A stretch of 64,000 nt of DNA from Laburnicola sp. R22_1. Lineage: Eukaryota; Ascomycota; Dothideomycetes; Pleosporales; Didymosphaeriaceae. The stretch spans positions 868,001-932,000 of the forward strand of contig JACONQ010000009.1 of assembly GCA_014281115.1 (NCBI GenBank), given 5' to 3'. A program made the position numbers and the translations under genes. A model generated the notes under the pieces. That model saw only the letters and a program-made list of their open reading frames with translations, was not told the origin of the DNA and did not search any database. Of this stretch, positions 57,267-64,000 are shown piece after piece. Positions within the stretch are counted from its first letter, which is position 1. Each line of letters begins with the position of its first letter.

Positions 57267-59041
57267 TTAATCCTTCTCCAGCCGCACAGCCGGCTGCTCC
57301 TTGATCCAAGTCAAGTCGACCTTGTGTCCAAGCAGCTCCCTGATATTGCTCACGCCATACTTCATCATAGTCGGCCGCTCAAGACTCAGTCCGAAGCCAT
57401 ACACTCGCATGTCCTTGGGCAGACCCATGGGTTCCAGCATTTCAGGGCGGAAAAGACCAGAGTTTCCGATTTCGAGCCAGCGCTTGAGACCTGCGATATG
57501 TTAGTGTGATATTCTCCGGGTGTGGGATTGGTAGTACTCGCCAGTGTGGTAGCCGAAGATCTCCATGGACGGCTCGGTGTACGGGTTGTATGCCGGCTTG
57601 AAGCGTAGGTTCTCGATGCCCATCTTGCTGAAGAAGTCCTCGAGGAAGCGCATGAGTCCACCGAGCGTTAGCCCAAAGTCTGCAATGACACCTTCAATCT
57701 GGTGGAACTCGGCCAAATGTGTGGCGTCCACCGTCTCGTTACGGAACACGCGATCAATGGAGAAATAACGCGCAGGCCGAGGATCTTCTGCCAGACGATG
57801 CAGGACCCATGTCGACACGGCCGTTGTGTGCGTCCGTAATACAAGGCGGAGACATTCGTCTGCTGACCATGGGTACCTGTAGCCAACGGAGCCAAAGGCA
57901 CCGTTCTGATGTACTTCTTGCACATTCTGCCAATACTTCTCAAAATCTCGTGGTGCCGGTTTCTTGCTGCCCTGATTAAGCGGCGCGAAGAGTTTCCTTG
58001 ACCCTGATTCCATGAGGTCCATAGTGGCCTCGGTTATGGGGTCGGCTCGTGGCTTATCGGCTTTGGGGGGATCGGAGATGAAGAAGGTATCTTGTACATC
58101 GCGGGCGGGGTGTTGTTGGGGGACAAAGAGGGCGTCAAAGTTCCAGAAGCCGGAGTCAACGTAGCTATCCTTTGTCAGTCCTGTTATACTTGATCCTTAG
58201 GGGCACACTTACTGGTTGGTGGGCATCTCCACGAAGCCCTGTGCGAAGAAAATGTTTCTGAACTCTTGCCGCACCTTGTTGAGCGGATGTAAGCTTCCCG
58301 CATCCTGCGGCGCACCGAGCGCATTGAAGTTATATGGCTTGAAGTTCGCCGTCTCCCATGCGCCGCTCGCCAGCATATCCGCGGTCAAATCAGTGACCTC
58401 GACTGGCATCTCCTTCGCGTACTTGGGCCCCTTGTTCACGCTGTAGTCGATGACCTTGGTCAGCGTTACCAGCTTCCGCTTCTTCAGCTCATTAAGCGTC
58501 TTGGTGTCTGCCAGCGACTTCGTCTCTTGTATTCCCTTGAGGAGATCGCGCGTCGCATCCTGTACTGTGTCCGCAACGAGTACAAGGGAATCGCCGTCCT
58601 TCTTTATCCATTTGTTCTTGAAGGCGTTGCCTTGCCCCACCTTCGCAGGTTCGGCGCCGACGATGTTCTACAAGCAGATAATTAGCCCCCCAGATGCTCC
58701 ATACCCGCATGGGGTCAACATACCGCCAGCTCCTTGATTGGCACCTTGCCCGCATCCTTGACCGTTTTCCACACCTTGTACTCGTGCGACCCGTCGGCAA
58801 CAATTGACTCTGCCTCCTGCGTCAGAAGGACCTGTTCCGAATCGTGCGCCTGGTATTCCACCATAGACCGGCTCGCTAGCCTGTCTAGTGCCGCCTTGAT
58901 CTCAGCCTGTGGTATTGACGGGAAGTCTTTGGAAGTTTGGAGGGGCTGTTTGGTGTCGAGCAAGTCGAGAACGTCCTGAGTCACATTGTGCTCTTCGGTC
59001 TTGAGTGGAACAGGAACCGGTCCCCGTGTGCCGCCGGCCAT
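57267..59041 (-). CDS. FRS2: Phenylalanine--tRNA ligase alpha subunit, cytosolic
   Basis: Class II aminoacyl-tRNA synthetase subunit that charges tRNA-Phe as an alpha2-beta2 tetramer. Exons on the minus strand: 59041-58724, 58667-58213, 58164-57542 and 57490-57267, 539 residues. The N-terminal winged-helix tRNA-binding part ([21 protein letters not shown]) is followed by the catalytic core with motif 1 ([20 protein letters not shown]), [16 protein letters not shown], motif 2 ([20 protein letters not shown] then FHQIEG) and motif 3 ([16 protein letters not shown]). The last intron (57491-57541) must begin with GC, not GT, to keep GYHTG joined to LKRWLEIGN. Intron 2 leaves a His in MPTNHYVDSG where Gln or Arg is more usual. 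Confidence 0.95.
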
Positions 59042-59788
59042 TTTTGCGCGAGGGTTCGAAGATTGGGTGCGTAGGGAGCCTAGGAAGCGATATGCATCTT
59101 GGGGTTCCTATGACTCTTCTTCGGAAACGGAAGTAGTTCGGAACCAAGTTTAGCCGATGCCGCCCACCCCCACCCCACCAACACACCTCGCCTTGCAGCG
59201 TCACCGTGACAATTGTGTTGGCACAAAATGAGTTATAAGTATGATATTATTACCTGGTTTGGATCGTAATCTACAACCAGCGAGAGGCACAAACGACTCC
59301 CATCATGTACACATTTCCCGTTCAATGCGCCTGGGACAGTCCTGCACGAATCCGCCCCTCTACCCCAGACTGCACCCCCAACTTTCCAAAAGAGCCAGAT
59401 ACTGCATTCAATCAATCCAAAAAAAACCCGCTGTTGATAGTACGATGCAAAGGAATGGACATGCCGCGATGGCTAATTACATCTCCCTTCGGCTTTTGTG
59501 TTCGGTAGAGGTATACGCTGAGAACAACCCAAAATCAGGACCCGACTAAGAAAGGAAAACGAACATGTACAAAGAAAAGGAGGAACCAAGTCGCCTCAAA
59601 CGCCTGGAAACGCCGCCCGATGATGGTAGACAATGTTGTAACGGTCGAGGGTGTAGAATATAACAACGCTGAGTATGCCAAGTCGATGGTAAGGAAGCGC
59701 AAGTGACGAAGTCTATGTGAGGCTGCGGCGCCAATGGAGAAGAAAAGAAGTACCGGCATTAAAAAGCGTATTAAATACGGCGGCCAGG
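59042..59788. other. Intergenic
   Basis: No gene. It should hold the synthetase promoter and the 3' UTR of the DUF3405-type gene. Confidence 0.55.
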
Positions 59789-61984
59789 TCATATGTTGAG
59801 GTTCTCATGCTTGACCGGATGGAACAATGTCGGGCGGAGGCACAGCCGGCCGGTACCGTTTTCTTCCTCGACCGGCCCGCCTCGGTCGTACTCGCGCCCA
59901 CCTAGCCATCGGCGCCATAGCTCTGACGAAAAGCCGGCGTTGTAGTAGAAACTGTTGCCAAGCTGATTATGCTCTCCCCAGCCGAACACGCTATCCGTGG
60001 GCTTTGGAGGGTGGTTGTATGTGCCGTCAAGAGCCTCGAGCGGCCAGTTGTGGTCGAAGTAAACGGCGTGAGGAGCGTATACAGCCTTGAGACCATGGTG
60101 GAAGGCAACCGTGGGCGGCCACATCTCTGGGAACATGTGGTGCTTCATGAGATATGTTTCGCGGTGCATGAGATTGAGCAGGCGCTTCGACAGCCGGGAC
60201 ACTGTGATGATGGCGCATCGTCGAGGCGGCTCTGGCAACTCGAGGTCGTAGCCCGACACATCGTCACGGAATACCCAGTTCGTCTTGGCCGGGTCGAAGA
60301 TGGGGTTGAAGGTGATCAAGTCGGCGTCTTCTCCCACACCCCATTTGTAGTCGTCGCCCAAGTACGTCGATGGCGGTTCCGTCTCTGGTGGGCTCTCGAG
60401 CATGCCGGTATTATCAAACTTGGGAGGTCCCCAGACAGGCTTCTCATCACTGTTGTACATCTCCTCCTCAACCATCTCAGTGAAGTTTTTCCAGGATCCG
60501 TGGAGCTCAGGAATGTAGTAGCGAGATGCTCGCTCCCAGATGCCCTTGCGAGGTTGGTTCCGCGCCCAATCGCCGATCTTGGTGTTGAATTCCCAGTAAT
60601 GGCCGGTAAGACGAAGGTCCATTTCCCAATTCCAGTAAAAGTCGTACTCTTGATGTACCTGCGAGAACCACTGCAGGGGAAAGTGCGCACTGCGGTAGAC
60701 GGAGTGGACGGGGGCCTTTGCGTGGTTGTACACGTTGTTAGGGAATGGCTCAGGGTAGTACATCCGCATCTGCTGCTCGGACCACAGCGTCGCCATGCCC
60801 CAGAATTCCTCGGGCAGATTATCGCGAATCGTCTTCTGGTAGAATTCTTCCGAGGACCAGATGGGGATGCTGTCGTCCTTGACGTGGAGTAGGAAGTGAA
60901 CGTCGTACTCGCCGCCGGACTTGAGGGCGAGTTCGTTGATCATGGCGCGGATGGTGAGGATCTGCTGGTCGCTGTATTTGTAGCCAGTCCAGGTACGGAG
61001 AATGTAGGCGTGGCGTGGGACCTTCTTCTTCTGAGGCGGCGCTCCCTCGCCATCGCTCTTGGTGACGTTTTCCAAGAATCGGGATTTGTTCTTCTCGTAA
61101 CAGCGCTTCTGCGCTTTGCCCCAGCTGACGCGGCCGTAATCGATCTTTGGCTCGGAGCTCCAGATCTTGTCGGAGCCCGCCTTCTCCGTTTTGCCAGCGA
61201 TATCAAAGCCGCCCTGATCGCGCGGATACGAGTATCCGTAGGGGCCGAAGCGTCCGAAGCGGTCGAAGCAGACCTTGTCGTTTAGGCCAAGCTCCTCGTA
61301 CGAGCCAAAGAAGGGGGCCGTCTGGTTCTGGGGAATACCCGGATACGCATAGATGTCGGGAAGATCGATCTTTTCGTCTTCGTCCAAATAGCAGGTGTGG
61401 ACAGGGTCGTGGTTGGCGAGGTACTCTTTGGAGGTGAAGTCGGGATAGGGATTGAAGCGAATCGGGTCCATGGGTGGCTCCTTGTGCTCCTTGGACATGA
61501 CAGGCCACTTGGGCTTGATGTTGTCCTCTGGGTTGGGGCTGCCGGAGTACTTGACAAAATCCTGCTCCGACACCCACTCGGTATAGGGGACCAGGGTGCG
61601 TACCCCATTGAAGAGACCGCGTAATCTAGACATGTTAGGCAGGGCAACTAGGCAGGTGTGCCGACATGCTTACCTCGGATAATGCTCCCAATGATACAGT
61701 TTTCGGTCATCTCCATTGGTGTGGTGGTGCTTCCAGCGGCCCTTGACGATGCCTGTGATGGTCATGGCCACGATGAGTATCGACACAATGACGAGCATCA
61801 GGACGCGCGCGAAGGACAGGCGCGGGCGCTGCAGGCGGTTTGTCCACGTGGGACTGCGGTACCCCTTGGACCAGGTGCTGGACCTGAAGAGCGGCGACGA
61901 GTGTTGGGCCTCGCCACCAGGCAGCTTCTCGTAGCGCGTCCGGATGAACATCTTGGGCGTCTTGAGATTGAATCGTGACGACAT
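59789..61984 (-). CDS. DUF3405-type fungal membrane protein
   Basis: 715 residues from exons 61984-61674 and 61625-59789 (48-bp intron, GTAAGC...CTAG). A short cytoplasmic N-terminus (MSSRFNLKTPKMFIRTRYEK) precedes one membrane helix (SFARVLMLVIVSILIVAMTITGI, ~58-80), giving a type II topology like Golgi enzymes. The luminal part has HAYILRTWTGYKYSDQQILT, DVHFLLHVKDD, YDFYWNWEMDLRLTGHYWEF and LITFNPIFDP, the conserved blocks of DUF3405 proteins. The DxDxR-like WEMDLR stretch and the topology suggest a glycosyltransferase-like fold, but the activity is not established to my knowledge. The ATG at 61984 was chosen because the open frame upstream is Pro/His-rich and lacks conservation in character. 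Confidence 0.88.
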
Positions 61985-64000
61985 GGCTGCGGGTTGTCCG
62001 TGTCTGTCTGGGTGTGGCTGCTGGTGCATCTGCGAGGGCTGGTGGGAGTCGGATGGCGTCGTGGGCTGCGCTGCGTGCGTTGGGGTCGGATTAGGTGCGG
62101 CCTGGCGTGTGCGCGGCCGCGACAGGTGCAAGGAAAGGAAGCAGCACGTAAAGCTGGGGAGGGTAACGAACGACAGAGGGCCCTTGGGCTGCGACGACGC
62201 GAGACAGAGGCAGAAGGCCGTGGGATTGAAGAGGACGTGGAAGGGATAGGACGCCGCCGGGCCTGGATAAGGGTGCACGCTAGCGGCCACGGCCAATCGC
62301 GCTAATATAAAAACGTGCCCCAAACTCTGCGCAGACGGCGCCGGAGGGCCCAGGCAGATGGGCCAGCCGCTCCTCTATGCTATAGGTATGCCATCAAACG
62401 CTCAACGCTTTCCGCACTCCGAGGCCTGCGACAGCTGCGAGCAGAGCCCCTACGCCCCTAAGGCCGCAAAGCGCGCCCAACCATCGCTCCTATCAGCGAG
62501 CGGCGCTCGAGGTCAGCCTGGCTGCCAGCCCCCGCGATACTCCAGCGCGCCCAGGACCGGCAATACCGCCCTGGTTAATTATTGCCTTGGTTCGGGCCAT
62601 GAGGCCAGCGGCTATTGACAGCATCCATGGCAGCGCTACAGCGCGCACTCTTGTTGATGTCGAGCGAACAAGCGGCCTGCGCTTCCAGAACGGAAACTCG
62701 CCTGCGCGTTCGCAGTAGCGGTATCAATACGTCGCACCCGATTGGCTGCCGCTCGATAACGCCCTTACTCAGCAAATGGGGTGGCAAGCAGCTAAAAATA
62801 CGGCTACAGAATATTGGCCCATTCAAAATTGCATGCAGCTGTACGCGCGTCGTTGCGCTCTTCAAATGCGACTTCGCCGGCCCTCTGCCTGCCCACTTGT
62901 CACCTCACAGTCACCTCGAAGACGCGACGTCTGCAGGAAGCATGGAAACCCACGTACCACTGCGGTACCGAACCTGAGGTACCACCCAACCTGACATCCG
63001 CACTGCGCCTTTGTCTCCCGCTCTGATGAAACAGCCGTTTCCGCCCTGGGCCATGCCGAACGCATTTCTCCTCTTCCGCCACGTCCTCCCTTTCGCTAGC
63101 CACCGCCATGCCGACTTCTGGCTGCCTCCTGAAGCAGAAAGCCTAATCACAGCGTCGCCGCATTCTGTAACAGACGATGATCATGCATACAGCCACGGTA
63201 AGACGGTGCTAGCTACTAACGGCGCCCCGTGTGCCCTCCGCTACGCGTCGTCGTCAGCTCGCTGCGCTAAAACAACCCCGCTGCGTCGCATCCACCACCA
63301 ACCGTTGCATTGCTCTTAGAACTTGACACGAGAGCCGGCGCATTGCCAATTCTCTGCTGTCAATATCATCTCCCGTCGAAGTAGGCATATGCGCGAGGCC
63401 TTGTTGCCGAATGTCTTGCGCCGTGGTCAGCTTACTGCACTGCTTGGCACAGCACATAAAGCCCCTGCTAGCCGCGGTTAAGCTTTCGCCACAGCGGGGC
63501 GTCCGTCAGCGCTAGACGATAACGGACAGATACTGCTCGAGTGCGGTTTCGAGATGAGGTCGTGCCGCTATGGCACTCCAGTAACCTAATCGACCTGCCA
63601 TCTTTCGTTATCGCAAAGTGTATCTGGGAGGACACGTCTGCTAAGGGAAACTCGGCGCTCGTTTGTCCACTGCATAGTCTTGGAATTTCTCTCTTCGCAT
63701 GATTCAATTCGGAAATTGCGTCGTTGCCCTGCGGATGACCGCCCGTTGCGCCTCCTGAAGATCTGGGGGTTGCTGATCTCAGCGGGTGGAGATTCGGACT
63801 GCAAGTCGTCAGTACCTACCACACAATGAGTGTGTTGCCCCAGGGGACTTGATACCAACTCAAGCTGCGCCGTGTCCAGTTTTTATTGTTTGCTACGATG
63901 AAAGCTTGCGTTGGTATTACATATCCTATGTGGTAGGTAGAGTACCCCAACTATACACCGAAGCATTCGCTTTCTAACCGTCTTCCGGTCCGATTGACTA
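61985..64000. other. No recognisable gene
   Basis: Two kilobases of GC-rich sequence with many short overlapping ORFs and no family that I recognise. The first few hundred bases are promoter and 5' UTR of the DUF3405-type gene. The rest may be the flank of a gene beyond the window. Confidence 0.5.

Overview
The window is nuclear DNA of a filamentous ascomycete (Pezizomycotina). Genes are split by short GT-AG introns of about 45-60 bp. The proteins are typically fungal: a Zn2Cys6 regulator, a DUF3405-type protein, an NmrA-like oxidoreductase, a vacuolar-type subtilisin and a polyamine-type MFS transporter. Several transposons carry C-to-T nonsense changes of the kind left by repeat-induced point mutation (RIP). 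The exact class (for example Dothideomycetes) cannot be fixed from the sequence alone.

Layout. 1-4.4 kb: 3' part of an MFS transporter, a 311-bp MITE and an F-box-like gene. 4.4-18.8 kb: a small zinc-ribbon gene split by a roughly 13.8-kb nest of transposons. A hAT element lies outermost. Inside it are two pogo/Fot1-like elements that share a TA, and inside the second of these is a 6.6-kb element with 2.3-kb terminal inverted repeats that encloses an intact collagen-like membrane-protein gene. 19.4-30.3 kb: housekeeping genes, a very large BEACH/WD40 gene and a divergent subtilisin. 31-33.3 kb: a Zn2Cys6 transcription factor. 33.5-42.4 kb: four BTB/POZ paralogues, one with a fresh Fot1-like insertion in its promoter region and one with two frameshifts. 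42.8-47.3 kb: two small nuclear-looking genes separated by AT-rich, RIP-degraded repeats. 47.6-55.3 kb: about 7.6 kb of degenerate tandem modules with no credible gene. 55.6-62 kb: housekeeping genes again (NmrA-like protein, cytosolic Phe-tRNA synthetase alpha subunit, DUF3405-type membrane protein). 62-64 kb: no recognisable gene.

The conserved genes are unrelated to each other in pathway, as expected for ordinary fungal chromosome arms, and there is no biosynthetic cluster. The accessory material carries the main interest: the collagen-gene-bearing giant-TIR element, the BTB family expansion with its conserved Cys/His insert, and the modular array at 47.6-55.3 kb. All intron positions were placed by eye from splice signals and reading frame. 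No homology search could be run, so family names rest on recognised motifs.
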